Shown: positions 53,432 to 63,014 of the stretch, one piece after another
Numbering within the stretch: the first letter of the stretch is position 1
Layout of the letters: every line of letters starts with the position of its first letter
Origin: Leucobacter luti
GTDB lineage: Bacteria; Actinomycetota; Actinomycetes; Actinomycetales; Microbacteriaceae
Assembly (NCBI RefSeq): GCF_019464495.1
Contig: NZ_CP080492.1
Coordinates: forward strand, 2,542,001-2,606,000
DNA: 64,000 nucleotides
Reading direction: 5' to 3'
Translations under genes and position numbers: made by a program
Notes under the pieces: model-generated
Told to the model about the DNA's origin: nothing
The model's database searches: none
Seen by the model: only the letters and a program-made list of their open reading frames with translations

Positions 53432-54208
53432 CTAGGAACGCGGGAGGTCGAAGCGGCGGCCCGCAGGCTTCGAGCGGAGCAGCGTCAGCACGAACACTGC
53501 GATACCGCCGTACGGGATCAACGAGAGGAACCACAGCGGGCCCGCGAAGTTTCCATCATGCAGTCGCCGCCAGGCAATCGCGAGCGAAGGGATGAGGAAC
53601 GCCAGCGAGGTGAGGACGAACAGGATCACGGCCGCGAAAAACAGGATTGCTGCTGGTGCGTATTCGACGATGCCGGAGGGATGGGAGGAGGAGAACTCGG
53701 TCCCATCGCTTCCCGTGAAAGAGGTGTAGCCCTGCTGCTTTTCCCAGCTCTCGCCGATGATTGCGCCGATGCCCATGACGACGAGCAGCGCGAGCCGGAT
53801 GAGGGCGAGGAACAGCATCGAGAACCAGTACTCACTGCGGGATGCGCGACCGCTGAAGCGAGCGTAGCCGCGGAAGAATCGTGAAATTGCCTGGCCAAAT
53901 GAGGCGCCATAAAGTGGCCGCTCGGAATCGGCCGGATCCGCTGCCCCGTCAAAGGGCTCGCCCGGCCCGGGGATCAGCTCGGTCGTGCCAGCGTAGACGG
54001 GCGGCTGCGCCGGCGCCGCGTACTGGGGTGCCGCGTACTGAGGTGCCGCGTACTGGGGTGCAGGCTGCTGCGTGGGGTACACGGGCGGCGCGTACTGTGG
54101 AGCGGCATACTCTGGTGCCTGATCGCCGGGGGTCGATGCTCCTGGTGTTGCTTCGCCTGGTGCCGGTCCATCGGGGGTGGGCTCGCCAGGTGCGGGTGGC
54201 TGCGTCAT
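53432..54208 (-). CDS. DUF805 membrane protein with Pro/Ala/Gln/Tyr-rich N-terminus
   Basis: 258 aa. Residues 1-70 are low complexity with tandem AAPQYAAPQY-type units; the C-terminal 160 residues are the DUF805 domain: FFRGYARFSGRASRSEYWFS, about four membrane helices (LFLALIRLALLVVMGIGAII, ILFFAAVILFVLTSLAFLIP) and SLAIAWRRLHDGNFAGPLWF. DUF805 proteins are uncharacterised inner-membrane proteins. Divergent from rbfA across 96 bp. Confidence 0.88.
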   Translation of the reverse strand: MTQPPAPGEPTPDGPAPGEATPGASTPGDQAPEYAAPQYAPPVYPTQQPAPQYAAPQYAAPQYAAPAQPPVYAGTTELIPGPGEPFDGAADPADSERPLYGASFGQAISRFFRGYARFSGRASRSEYWFSMLFLALIRLALLVVMGIGAIIGESWEKQQGYTSFTGSDGTEFSSSHPSGIVEYAPAAILFFAAVILFVLTSLAFLIPSLAIAWRRLHDGNFAGPLWFLSLIPYGGIAVFVLTLLRSKPAGRRFDLPRS

Positions 54209-54304
54209 GTTGGGGCTCCAGACAGTACAGCGGAAAGGGGATAGTTAGCATCATACGAGCGCAGCGCAGGGAGAACCACGCCTACACGGCGGTAGGCTAG
54301 AGAT

Positions 54305-54751
54305 ATGAGTAATCCACGTGCGGGAAAGGTAGCCGAGCGGATCCAGCAGATCATCGCGCGGCGCCTGGAAAAGGGGCTGCGGGATCCGCGCCTCGGTTTT
54401 GTGACGATCACTGATGTGCGCGTCACCGGCGATCTCCAGCAAGCGAGCGTGTTCTACACGGTCTTCGGTGATGAGCAGGAGCAGACGGACACAGCGGCTG
54501 CGCTGAAGGCCGCGACCGGAATGCTGCGCACCGAGGTGGGCAAGCAGCTGGGCACACGGCTCACCCCGACGCTGGAGTTCATTCACGATGAGCTGCCCGA
54601 GAGCGCCCAGCACCTGAGCGAGTTGCTCGCGGAGGCGAAGCGCCGCGACGAGGAGTCTGCTGCGCTCGCGGCCAACGCATCGTTCGCGGGCGAGGCTGAT
54701 CCGTATACAAAGCCCCGCGATGAAGACGGTGACGACGCGACCGAGCGCTAG
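54305..54751 (+). CDS. rbfA: RbfA, 30S ribosome-binding factor A
   Basis: 148 aa. KH-like fold: [40 protein letters not shown], and [20 protein letters not shown]. Matures the 5' end of 16S rRNA and 30S subunits, especially in the cold. Acidic C-terminal tail. Belongs to the infB-rbfA-truB cluster but is separated from infB by three minus-strand genes. Confidence 0.95.
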   Translation: MSNPRAGKVAERIQQIIARRLEKGLRDPRLGFVTITDVRVTGDLQQASVFYTVFGDEQEQTDTAAALKAATGMLRTEVGKQLGTRLTPTLEFIHDELPESAQHLSELLAEAKRRDEESAALAANASFAGEADPYTKPRDEDGDDATER

Positions 54752-54797
54752 CTCGTAGCGCAGGGCGATTCACGCACGGCTACGGCCACCCCTACGG

Positions 54798-55697
54798 CTA
54801 CGGCAGCCGCAGGCGCTCGCCCTCTGCGATCACCAGCGTGTCCCGCAGCAGCGACTCGACCGCGCGTTCGGCCTGGCCGGGATTCGCGGCGAGCGCCGCT
54901 GGGCTCATCCCAGCGCGCGCAGCCGCGGCCGCCTCCGCGCGCGTCACCGCGCCGTGTGCTGACCGCAGCAGCGCCAGGACGCGCCCGCGCGCTTGTCGAT
55001 CGCTGCCCTCGAATTTCGCCTGTTTCGGGCGCTTCTCTGGCGCGTTATCGGGGTAGCCGGTGCCGCGCCATTCACACCACGCAGCGAGCGGGCACTCGTC
55101 GCAGCGCGGAGCCCGCGCGGTGCACACAATGGCGCCGAGTTCCATTGCCGCGGCATTGAATACCGCGGCCGCGGCAGGTTCCTCTGGGAGGAGCTGTGCC
55201 ATATCGTCAAGGTCTCGTGCCGCTGGCATCCCCGCCGCTGCGCGGCCGTGCACGACTCGCGCGATGACCCTGCGCGTGTTCGTATCGACCACCGGATGTC
55301 GCTCACCAAAGGCAAACGTTGCCACAGCGCGTGCGGTGTATGGGCCGACGCCGGTGAGGGCGAGGAGTTGGTTGACATCCGAGGGCACCTGGTCACTGTG
55401 CTGTTCAGCGATCTCTACTGCCGCACGGTGCAGCCAGAGTGCCCGGCGCGGGTACCCCAGGCGATCCCAGGCTCGCACCGCCTCGCCAGGCGGATCGGCG
55501 GCCAGTGCGGATGGCTGGGGCCACCGCTCGAGCCAGGCGGTCCAGCGGGGGAGTACCCGCTCCACCTGCGTCTGCTGCAGCATGAATTCGGAGACTAGGA
55601 TCGCCCACGCACTGGTCTCAGGGGCGCGCCACGGAAGCTTCCGTGCCGAGCGGCCAAACCAGTCGATGAGCGCGTGTGCGATCCCAGTGGTGTCCAT
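54798..55697 (-). CDS. mutY: MutY-like A/G-specific adenine glycosylase
   Basis: 299 aa from the ATG at 55697 (MDTTGIAHALIDWFGRSARK); a longer open frame upstream is not used. Catalytic Glu in WAILVSEFMLQQTQVERV, helix-hairpin-helix LLALTGVGPYTARAVATFAF, catalytic Asp in PVVDTNTRRVIARV, and the [4Fe-4S] loop CTARAPRCDECPLAAWCEW (C-X6-C-X2-C-X5-C). The C-terminal MutT-like 8-oxoG recognition domain of E. coli MutY appears replaced by a short helical segment, as is usual in Actinobacteria. Removes A opposite 8-oxoG. Confidence 0.92.
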   Translation of the reverse strand: MDTTGIAHALIDWFGRSARKLPWRAPETSAWAILVSEFMLQQTQVERVLPRWTAWLERWPQPSALAADPPGEAVRAWDRLGYPRRALWLHRAAVEIAEQHSDQVPSDVNQLLALTGVGPYTARAVATFAFGERHPVVDTNTRRVIARVVHGRAAAGMPAARDLDDMAQLLPEEPAAAAVFNAAAMELGAIVCTARAPRCDECPLAAWCEWRGTGYPDNAPEKRPKQAKFEGSDRQARGRVLALLRSAHGAVTRAEAAAAARAGMSPAALAANPGQAERAVESLLRDTLVIAEGERLRLP

Positions 55698-55707
55698 CGA
55701 TTCCAGT

Positions 55708-56208
55708 CTAGAGCGCCGCAGCTGCCCCCTGCGTGTTCGCAGGCCCCGCGTGCGGCACCGAACCGGGTGCGGCAGCGGGCTGCTCGACTCGCCGCACTGC
55801 GCTCCGCAGCACGAAGAACAGCACGATGATCGCGGCGGTGATAACGATATGGCCCAGGCCGGCAATGCCCGAGATCATCGCTGAGGACTCGATTCCGAGC
55901 ACCGTCATGCTGCCATGGATGATGAGCATCGCCGAGGTCAGAATCACGCCGGCGTGGTAGAGGCCGAGGAACCAGCCCCAGCGCTTCTGGGACTCGGAGA
56001 GGCGGAAGAGCCGCTCGAGGCCCAGCAGGATCAGAAATGGGAAGAACCCGAGGGAGAGCAAATGGGTGTGTGCAAGCCCGAGCTGGGTAAAGGCGCCCTC
56101 AGGGAAGTCGTTGAGTTTGGTGAACTCCCGGTAGAAGAGTCCGGAGAGGACGCCGAGCCCACCGTAGACGAACGCGGAAACGAGGAGATGATTCAGTGGT
56201 TTCTTCAC
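55708..56208 (-). CDS. DUF2871-family membrane protein
   Basis: 166 aa from the GTG at 56208, with GAGGA seven bases upstream. Four membrane helices: LLVSAFVYGGLGVLSGLFYR, THLLSLGFFPFLILLGLERL, GLYHAGVILTSAMLIIHGSM, GLGHIVITAAIIVLFFVLRS. The conserved QLGLAHTHLLSLGF and HAGVI/HGS histidines could bind haem or metal, which is a guess. Short Ala/Pro tail. Ten bases upstream of mutY on the same strand. Confidence 0.85.
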   Translation of the reverse strand: MKKPLNHLLVSAFVYGGLGVLSGLFYREFTKLNDFPEGAFTQLGLAHTHLLSLGFFPFLILLGLERLFRLSESQKRWGWFLGLYHAGVILTSAMLIIHGSMTVLGIESSAMISGIAGLGHIVITAAIIVLFFVLRSAVRRVEQPAAAPGSVPHAGPANTQGAAAAL

Positions 56209-56286
56209 GCCTCCATCCTCACGGGGAGCGTGAGCCGCGGCATCACCCGAAATGATGATTTGCGGCGCACACCCTAAGCTTGACGC

Positions 56287-57276
56287 GTGACGAATTCTAC
56301 GGTCTCGCTGCCGGCACACGGCGGAATCTTGCTGCTCGATAAATCTGAGGGCTGGACCAGCCACGACGCCGTCGCGAAGTCGCGTCGGGCGCTCGGAACC
56401 CGCAAGGTGGGCCACGCTGGCACCCTTGACCCCATGGCCACCGGCTTACTCGTGCTCGGCGCAGGCCCGGCAACGCGGCTCCTCACCCACTTGGTGGGCC
56501 TCGACAAGACGTATCTCACTACCATCCGGTTGGGGATCGCGACGGTCACTGATGATCGCGAGGGAGACCGGATCGCAGTTGCGGATCCTGCGGACGTCAG
56601 GGACGTGCTCGCCGACACCGCGCGGATCGCGGCCGCGGTGCGTGAGCTCACAGGAGCCATCGAGCAGGCTCCGAGCGCGGTGAGCGCCATCAAAGTCGAC
56701 GGACAGCGGGCCTATGATCGGGTACGGGCGGGGGAGACCGTCGAGCTGAAGCGTCGTCCCGTGAAGATTCACGCCTTCGAGATTGGCGCGCCGCGTGCCG
56801 CGACGGCTGAAGACGGTGCCCCGGTGATTGACATCGACGCAACAGTGCGTTGCTCGACCGGCACCTATATTCGCGCGCTTGCACGGGATCTGGGAGCTGC
56901 ACTCGGTCTCGGTGGACATCTCACTGCGCTCCGGCGCACTGAGGTGGGCCCGTTCTCTGTTGCGGACGCCGGCACGATCGAGCAATTGCTCTCTGGGGAG
57001 CGAGTGCAACTGCTGGAACCGGCCGCCGTCGCCCTCGCGCTGTTCCCCGAGCTGCGGCTCACCGATGCGCAGACCATCGATCTGGGGCACGGGAAGCGAT
57101 TGGCAGTGCCCGAGCTGCCGAACACGAAACTGGTTGCCGCCACGGCTCCTGACGGCGCGCTCGTCGGCCTTGTCGAGGTCTCCGGCGGCCGCACACGAGT
57201 CGTGACGAACTTTCCGACACCGGACCCGGGTGGTGCAGGGACACGCCCTGCAGCGTCTGCGGAGGCCGGCGCATGA
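56287..57276 (+). CDS. truB: TruB, tRNA pseudouridine-55 synthase
   Basis: 329 aa, starts with GTG. Motif I GILLLDKSEGWTSHDAV, catalytic Asp in GHAGTLDPMATGLLVLG, then KTYLTTIRLGIATVTDDREG and STGTYIRALARDLGAALG. A C-terminal PUA-like region (LGHGKRLAVPELPNTKLVAA) follows. Makes the universal T-loop pseudouridine. Its stop overlaps the next gene by four bases. Confidence 0.95.
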   Translation: MTNSTVSLPAHGGILLLDKSEGWTSHDAVAKSRRALGTRKVGHAGTLDPMATGLLVLGAGPATRLLTHLVGLDKTYLTTIRLGIATVTDDREGDRIAVADPADVRDVLADTARIAAAVRELTGAIEQAPSAVSAIKVDGQRAYDRVRAGETVELKRRPVKIHAFEIGAPRAATAEDGAPVIDIDATVRCSTGTYIRALARDLGAALGLGGHLTALRRTEVGPFSVADAGTIEQLLSGERVQLLEPAAVALALFPELRLTDAQTIDLGHGKRLAVPELPNTKLVAATAPDGALVGLVEVSGGRTRVVTNFPTPDPGGAGTRPAASAEAGA

Positions 57277-57629
57277 TCCTTGGATACGGGATCGCGACGA
57301 TGGTGGTCGGAGTGATCGGTGCACTGCTGTGTCTCGGAGAGGCACTGCGTAAGCGCGGTCCCAACGACTTCACGATGGGTGCCACGCTCGTCATTGCCCT
57401 GATGCTGCTCGTGCAAATTATCATCTCGATCGCCGCGCCGTTCAGCGGAAACCCAGCAATGGGAGATCCGCTCGAATTCTGGATGTACCTGATCGTTGCG
57501 TTTGCGCTGCCGGTCGGTGCGGGATTCTGGGCACTGATCGACCGCACGAAGTGGGCGAACCTGGTGCTCGCGGTGATCCATGTGTCAGTCGCGGTCATGA
57601 CCTATCGCATGCTCGTGATTTGGGGGTAG
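57273..57629 (+). CDS. four-helix membrane protein
   Basis: 118 aa. Four hydrophobic helices: GIATMVVGVIGALLCLGEAL, TLVIALMLLVQIIISIAAPF, EFWMYLIVAFALPVGAGFWA, LVLAVIHVSVAVMTYRMLVI. Translationally coupled to truB (ATGA). Not a family I can name; similar small membrane genes follow truB in related genomes, by inference. Confidence 0.75.
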   Translation: MILGYGIATMVVGVIGALLCLGEALRKRGPNDFTMGATLVIALMLLVQIIISIAAPFSGNPAMGDPLEFWMYLIVAFALPVGAGFWALIDRTKWANLVLAVIHVSVAVMTYRMLVIWG

Positions 57630-57767
57630 GGCTCCGTTCGAACGTGTCGCATACCTCCTCGCGTGGAGGGGTCGCAGAGCGCCGCGCGGAGACGTTCGGA
57701 GCACATCTGCGACACGAAGGCGTGTCACCGAACCTCAAGTGCTCCTTGAGGGTTTACACTTTCTGGC

Positions 57768-57796
57768 TTGACTTGAGCGAATCACAACGGTGTAAT
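57768..57796 (+). promoter_or_regulatory. sigma-A-type promoter of the whiB gene
   Basis: -35 TTGACT (57768-57773), a 17-base spacer, and -10 TGTAAT (57791-57796). Transcription would start near 57803, leaving a 5' leader of about 55 bases before the TTG start. A small palindrome CCTCAAG-TGCT-CCTTGAGG lies just upstream (57733-57751). Confidence 0.7.
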
Positions 57797-57857
57797 TAAT
57801 GCATTGTTGTCGTACCGCTGGTGCGACACGCGGAGCATGTGAGGAAAGGAGCGTCAG

Positions 57858-58166
57858 TTGAGCGAATTGCCGCACACTCCGGTCCCCGGTAACTGGTTCG
57901 TCGATCCGGTCTTCCTGGGCACTCCCGGTATCCGTGAGGACGACGAGGCACTTGCCTGGCAAACGGATGCGCTGTGCGCGCAGACGGACCCTGAGGCGTT
58001 CTTCCCTGAAAAGGGTGGATCGACACGCGAGGCCAAGCGGATCTGTGACACCTGTGAAGTCCGCTCCGAGTGCCTGGACTACGCGCTTGAGAATGACGAG
58101 CGCTTTGGCATCTGGGGTGGGCTCTCCGAGCGAGAGCGCCGCCGCCTCCGACGCGAGGCGATGTAG
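57858..58166 (+). CDS. whiB2: WhiB-family iron-sulphur transcription regulator (WhiB2/WhmD type)
   Basis: 102 aa from a TTG preceded by GAAAGGAGC. Four cluster Cys: DALCAQTDPEAFF, then RICDTCEVRSECLDYAL (C-X2-C-X5-C), followed by the diagnostic GIWGGLSERERRRLRRE (beta turn plus basic helix). The position beside the Rv3259-like and glycosyltransferase genes matches the mycobacterial whiB2 (whmD) locus; WhmD is needed for septation. The WhiB2 subtype is inferred from context. Confidence 0.92.
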   Translation: MSELPHTPVPGNWFVDPVFLGTPGIREDDEALAWQTDALCAQTDPEAFFPEKGGSTREAKRICDTCEVRSECLDYALENDERFGIWGGLSERERRRLRREAM

Positions 58167-58236
58167 CCCACGGATGCCAGGCCACGCGGCCGGGTTCCCG
58201 GGTTCACGCGCCAGACACGCCTAGACTGAGCCCGAT

Positions 58237-61200
58237 ATGCGCAGCAGAGTAACAGTCATCTTGGTCGCCCAGCAGGGCGGCGAGTGGCTCGACCAGACCA
58301 TAGCCGGGATCACGGCTCAATCCCTCGCGCCCACGGCCATTATCGCGGTGAATAACGGTGGTTCTGAGCGGGTCAGCGAGCAGCTGATGGCGAGCGGTGC
58401 GGAGCGGGTCATTGGCCTGGGCACCCGTGTTCCGTTTGGCCAGGCAGTGGCGCAGGGAGTGCAAGCCGCGGGGACCCCAGGGGCGGAACCCGACACGAGC
58501 GACTGGATCTGGCTGCTCAGTGAGGACGCATGTCCGGAGCCAGCCGCACTCGAGCACATCGTGAGCGCCGTGCAGCGCGCGCCGTCCGTCGTCGTTGCCG
58601 GCCCGAAACTCGTCGACTGGGATCGTCCGGAACACATCATTGAGCTCGGGCAGAGCCTCACCAGGTACGGAGCGCGCTGGACGCTGCGACGCCAGGAGCT
58701 AGACCAACAGCAGTACGACCACATGCAAGACGTCCTGGGTGTTGGCCCGGTTGGCATGCTCGTGCGCCGCGATATCTGGGACGAGCTGGGTGGATTCGAC
58801 CCCGCACTCCCCGTCTACGACGATGGTCTGGACTTCTGCGTCCGCGCACGGCTCTCCGGGCACCGCGTCGAAGTGGCCCCAGCGTCCCGTGTTCGCTTCG
58901 CCCAGAGCGGTGTCGCCGGCCCCAAGATTGATCGCCGCCGCTCGGTGCTGCGTTCTGCGCACCGACAGGCACGCACGGCCCACTTGCACCGCAGGCTGGC
59001 ATACGCGCCTGCACCGTTTGCCTTCCTGGCCTGGCTCGGGCTCCCGCTCCTGGCACTGTTCCGGGTGCTGTGGGCGCTGATCCGAGAGCAGCCCGGCCAC
59101 ATGGTCGGGGAGTTCGTTTCGGCCATGAGTGTCTTCTTCCGCCCGCACGCGATCATCGCGTCCCGGCGACGGATTCGGGCGCACAACACCGCTGGGTGGT
59201 CTGCGCTCCGACAACTCAGGATCGACCCCAAGAGTGTGCGTACCGCGCGGATGATCGACCGCGAGGCAATACTCGCGTCGACCGGATTGCAGCGGCGCGA
59301 GTTGCACTTCATCTCTTCCGGAGGCCTCGCGGTGCTCGCCGCCGCCATCGTTGCGACGATCGCGCTCACCTGGTGGGCGCTCCCGCGCACGAACATCACC
59401 GGAGGCGGACTCGCTCCGCTCAGCAATCTCGGCCAGCTGTGGTGGAACACCCGCGCACTCGATGGCGTGCCGGCTGATCCCTTTGCCTGGGTGCTCGCAC
59501 TTCTCGGCTCGGTCACGTTCTGGAACCCATCGCACGCGATCGTGCTGCTGCTCATCGCGGCGATTCCACTCACCGCGCTCGGCGCGTGGATCTGGGCCGC
59601 GCAGCTCACTGAATCAAAGGCTGGCCGCGCCCTCACCGCGCTCGGCTTCGCGCTGAGCCCCGTGCTGCTTGGCTCACTCGATGCCGGGCGCCTGCCGACG
59701 CTCGTGCTCACGATTGTGCTGCCCTGGTTGTTGCTCGCAGCGACGCGCTGTCGCGAATCGTGGAGCTGGGCCGGAACGGCCTCATTGCTCGCCGGCGCCG
59801 CCCTCGCAGCCGCCCCGATCCTGCTCCCTGCGGCGATCATCATCTTCATTGTGGGCTTGTTCACCACGCTGCGCGGCGCGGCGCGGGTGTTGACGACGGC
59901 TCTTGTGCCGCTCGTGCTGTTCGCCCCGAAGATCGTGACGAGCCTGATCGCTGGCCGGCCGCTCGACATTCTGCTTGATCCCGGCCTGGTGAGCACGTTC
60001 ACCCCGGGCACCACGTGGCACCTGCTCCTCGGTTTCCCGGAGTTTGGGCTCGAAGGCTGGGGCAACATTCTTGCGGGGGCCGGACTCGGTGGCCCGCCAA
60101 CGACGCTGCTCATCGGTGTGCTGATGCTCCCGATCGCCCTGCTGGCAGTGCTCGGACTTTTCACCGGACGTGTCGCGGTCACGCTGCTCAGCTCGCTCCT
60201 CGGTGGGCTCGGCATGCTCACGGCGATCGCTGCCGCGCAGTTGCAGCTCATCGTCGTCGGAAACGAGAGCGTCGCCCTCTGGACGGGATCGGGACTCGCG
60301 GTCTACTGGCTCGCGGTGCTCAGCCTCGGGGCCGTCGGAGCCGGCACGCTGCGGCGCGCGGCAACGCCAATCGTCGCGGTGGCACTGCTCGGCGCGATCG
60401 TTGCGGTGCTCCCGGTGAGCACCCAGCTGTTCCTCGGCCGCGTGCCCTTCGGCCCGGCGAGCACCCAGATGCCAGCTCTCGTTCAGGCCGCTGGCGAGAC
60501 TCAGCCAGGAATCCGCACACTCGTGGTGACGGCTGAGGCTGCGCACGCCGTGCGCGCGCAGATTGTGACTGGAAGCGGACTGCGACTCGATCAGATCCGC
60601 AGCGCTGATCGCACGCCCGAGATTACCTCGGCGGACGAGTCGATCGCAGAGCTTACCGGCGGTCTCGCGAGTGTTGGCGGTCCCGATCTGAGCGCTGAGC
60701 TCCGTGAGGCTGGGATTGGCTTCGTGCTTCTGCCGCAGTCAGGCAGCGATAGCGAGCGCGCCGAGCTGCAGCGGCTGTTCGACCAGCACGACTCCCTCGT
60801 GAGCGCAGGCCAGACCGAGCAGGGGTTGCTGTGGCGCGTGGTTGAACCCGACGCTGAATCGGATGCTCCTGGCGATGCGAGCGAGCTCGTCGGTGGCACG
60901 TCACTGAGCGGCCAGACTATTTGGGTGATTCAACTGGTTGTGCTGCTGGGCGTGCTGCTCCTGGCCCTGCCAACTGGAGAGGTCACGTACCGACCGGAGC
61001 GCCGTCGGAAGCCGTCGCGCTGGAAGCGGCGCACCTCAGCGAAGGCCGCCGAGCGTGCTGCGGCTGCGGCTGCGGCATCGGGAGCCGCGGCATCGGGAGC
61101 TGCGGCATCGGGAGCCGCGGCCTCAGTGCCGGGAACTCCTGCGACCGACTCAGAGGACGCCGCAGCGGGAGCTGAGCCTGACGCTCCGCTCGTGGCTGTG

Positions 61201-61511
61201 CCAGGCACTGACGCGACCGAAAGCGATGCGCCCGCGGCTGAGCAGTCCCCGGGGGCGAAGCCATTGACGCGAACACCGCCGATCCGGTGATTGCTCCCGA
61301 TTCGGAGGCCGTCGTCGAGCCGGTCGTCGACCCAGATGCTGCGTCGAGTGTTGACCCCGTGATCGTTCCCGATCCGGCTCCCGACCCAGTGGTCGACCCC
61401 ACTCCAGCTGCCGAGCCGGCCCAGCCGACCGAGCCGACCCAGTCGACCCAGCCGACAGAGTCTGCGGGCCCCGAAGCGGAATCCGACCAGACGGACGGAG
61501 TCTCCCGATGA
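58237..61511 (+). CDS. very large membrane glycosyltransferase (GT2-type) with acidic tail (frame break near 61251)
   Basis: Residues 1-240 are a GT2 fold (RVTVILVAQQGGEWLDQTIA; WIWLLSEDACPEPAALEHIV, where ED stands at the DxD position; VGPVGMLVRRDIWDELGGFD). About twelve membrane helices follow (LAVLAAAIVATIALTWWALP to IQLVVLLGVLLLALPTGEV), then an extracellular-type domain and Ala-rich repeats. As written it stops at 61290. Adding one G to the G5 run at 61251-61255 gives SPGGEAIDANTADPVIAPDS and a Pro/Asp/Glu-rich tail ending at 61511, which overlaps the next ATG by four bases (1091 aa). Function in envelope glycan assembly is inference. Confidence 0.8.
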
Positions 61512-62905
61512 ACGAACGTTCCCGAATCCTGCGCGGCAGCGCGCGTGCGGTCACCGGACTGCTGATCGTGGCCGCCTCCGCGACCGCAGTCGTGCTCCTC
61601 AGCAGCGTGACACTTCCAAGCGTCACGCGTGCGCCCGAAGCGATCGTGGTCGACACAACACAGAACACGAGTCGCACGCTTGTGTGTGCTGGTGCCTTTG
61701 GGGTGCTCGGAGCTGACTCCGCTCGCCCGGGCACCGCGATCCCGCTCGGCGCTCCAGCGGTCACGGTCGCGGGCGACGCGAGTGGCACGACAAGCTTGAC
61801 GCGGTCGGAGGGCGGCGAAGGCCTGCCAACCGTGCTCGCGGCACCCAACGATGAGCCGCTTGCCGCTGCTCAGGTGCAAGCGGTGGTAGCCGAGGGGCTG
61901 CGGGGCGTAACCGCGAGCGCCTGCGCCGAACCGCTGAACGAGCAGTGGCTCATCGGCGGCGGCAGCTCACTCGGGATATCGACGACGCTGAGCCTCGGCA
62001 ACCCTGGTGCAGTGCCGGCCACGGTAGAGCTCGCCGTGTTCGATGAGAACGGCGCGGTCGACGCCCTGCAGACGGCTGGCGTGCTTGTTGCCGCCGGCAC
62101 GGAGCAAACCGTGTCACTCAACGGATACGCTCCCGATCGTGAACGCCTCGCGGTGCGCGTGGTGAGCACAGGCGCGCCAGTAACGGCGAGTCTGGGTGTT
62201 GGTCAGAGCACCGGGATTACGCCGTTCGCAGTTTCCTCGGTGACGCGCCAGACAGCACCGCAGACCGAGCTGGTGATTCCGGGGCTTGCAAACGTGAGCG
62301 ACCATGAGCACGGCCCGTCGGACGTGGGGGAGGGCGATGACTTCCCCGTACAGCTCCGCGTGCTCGCGCCCGGAGGCGAAACGCCGGAAGTCCGTGCGCG
62401 CGCGATCGACGGCAAGGGCGTCAGCACGGATCTCGGATCCCTGACCCTCGAACCGAACGCGATTGGCGAGCTGCGGATTCCCGTGTGGCCGGCTGGCGCG
62501 AACGCGATGGTCATCGAGTCTGATGCGCCAATCATTGCCGCGGCGCTCGGCTCTGCGACCGAGGGCAAAGAACACGACTATGACTGGTTTACACCAGCGC
62601 CCCAGATGGGGGCTGACACGCCTGTCGCGGCCCCGGTGGTGTCGGGTGGGACACTCGTGCTCGCGAACTCGGGCGAGACCGATGCGGACGTGCAGCTTGT
62701 CGCAGCAAGCGGGAAGGGGAAGCCGAGCAAGGCGACCGTCCCCGCTGGTGCTGCGATCACCGTCAAAGCGCCAGCGGATGCCGTGATCACGAGCACCGAG
62801 CCCCTGTTCGCCGGAGTGCGCTACGTGCAGGGCGGCGATATCGCCGGATACCCGGTGCTCGCGCCGGATCCCCGAGATGGCGAACTCACGGTCTACACCC
62901 GATAG
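61508..62905 (+). CDS. DUF5719-family secreted/membrane-anchored protein
   Basis: 465 aa. One N-terminal membrane helix (VTGLLIVAASATAVVLLSSV), then a large extracytoplasmic beta-rich region: TLSLGNPGAVPATVELAVFD, GYAPDRERLAVRVVSTGAPV, PVVSGGTLVLANSGETDADV. It follows the large glycosyltransferase in the actinobacterial whiB-glycosyltransferase-DUF5719 arrangement, probably the same operon. No enzyme motif is seen. Confidence 0.8.
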   Translation: MNERSRILRGSARAVTGLLIVAASATAVVLLSSVTLPSVTRAPEAIVVDTTQNTSRTLVCAGAFGVLGADSARPGTAIPLGAPAVTVAGDASGTTSLTRSEGGEGLPTVLAAPNDEPLAAAQVQAVVAEGLRGVTASACAEPLNEQWLIGGGSSLGISTTLSLGNPGAVPATVELAVFDENGAVDALQTAGVLVAAGTEQTVSLNGYAPDRERLAVRVVSTGAPVTASLGVGQSTGITPFAVSSVTRQTAPQTELVIPGLANVSDHEHGPSDVGEGDDFPVQLRVLAPGGETPEVRARAIDGKGVSTDLGSLTLEPNAIGELRIPVWPAGANAMVIESDAPIIAAALGSATEGKEHDYDWFTPAPQMGADTPVAAPVVSGGTLVLANSGETDADVQLVAASGKGKPSKATVPAGAAITVKAPADAVITSTEPLFAGVRYVQGGDIAGYPVLAPDPRDGELTVYTR

Positions 62906-63014
62906 TTCTCGCGCACCGCGGGCCAGCTGAGCGAAACGACGCCGACCGGGTCATCACCTGGTGACGCCCTGATCTCGTGCGTTTCGCACAGCTGCTCCCG
63001 CGTAGACTGGGGGC

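Noticed and set aside
57551..57799. 82-codon frame overlapping the truB-linked membrane gene and the whiB promoter
   Set aside because: It runs out of frame through the end of the membrane gene and across the promoter and palindrome; no domain.
58815..60251. 478-codon antisense frame inside the large glycosyltransferase
   Set aside because: Ser/Arg/Ala-rich with no domain; shadow of the membrane-helix codons.
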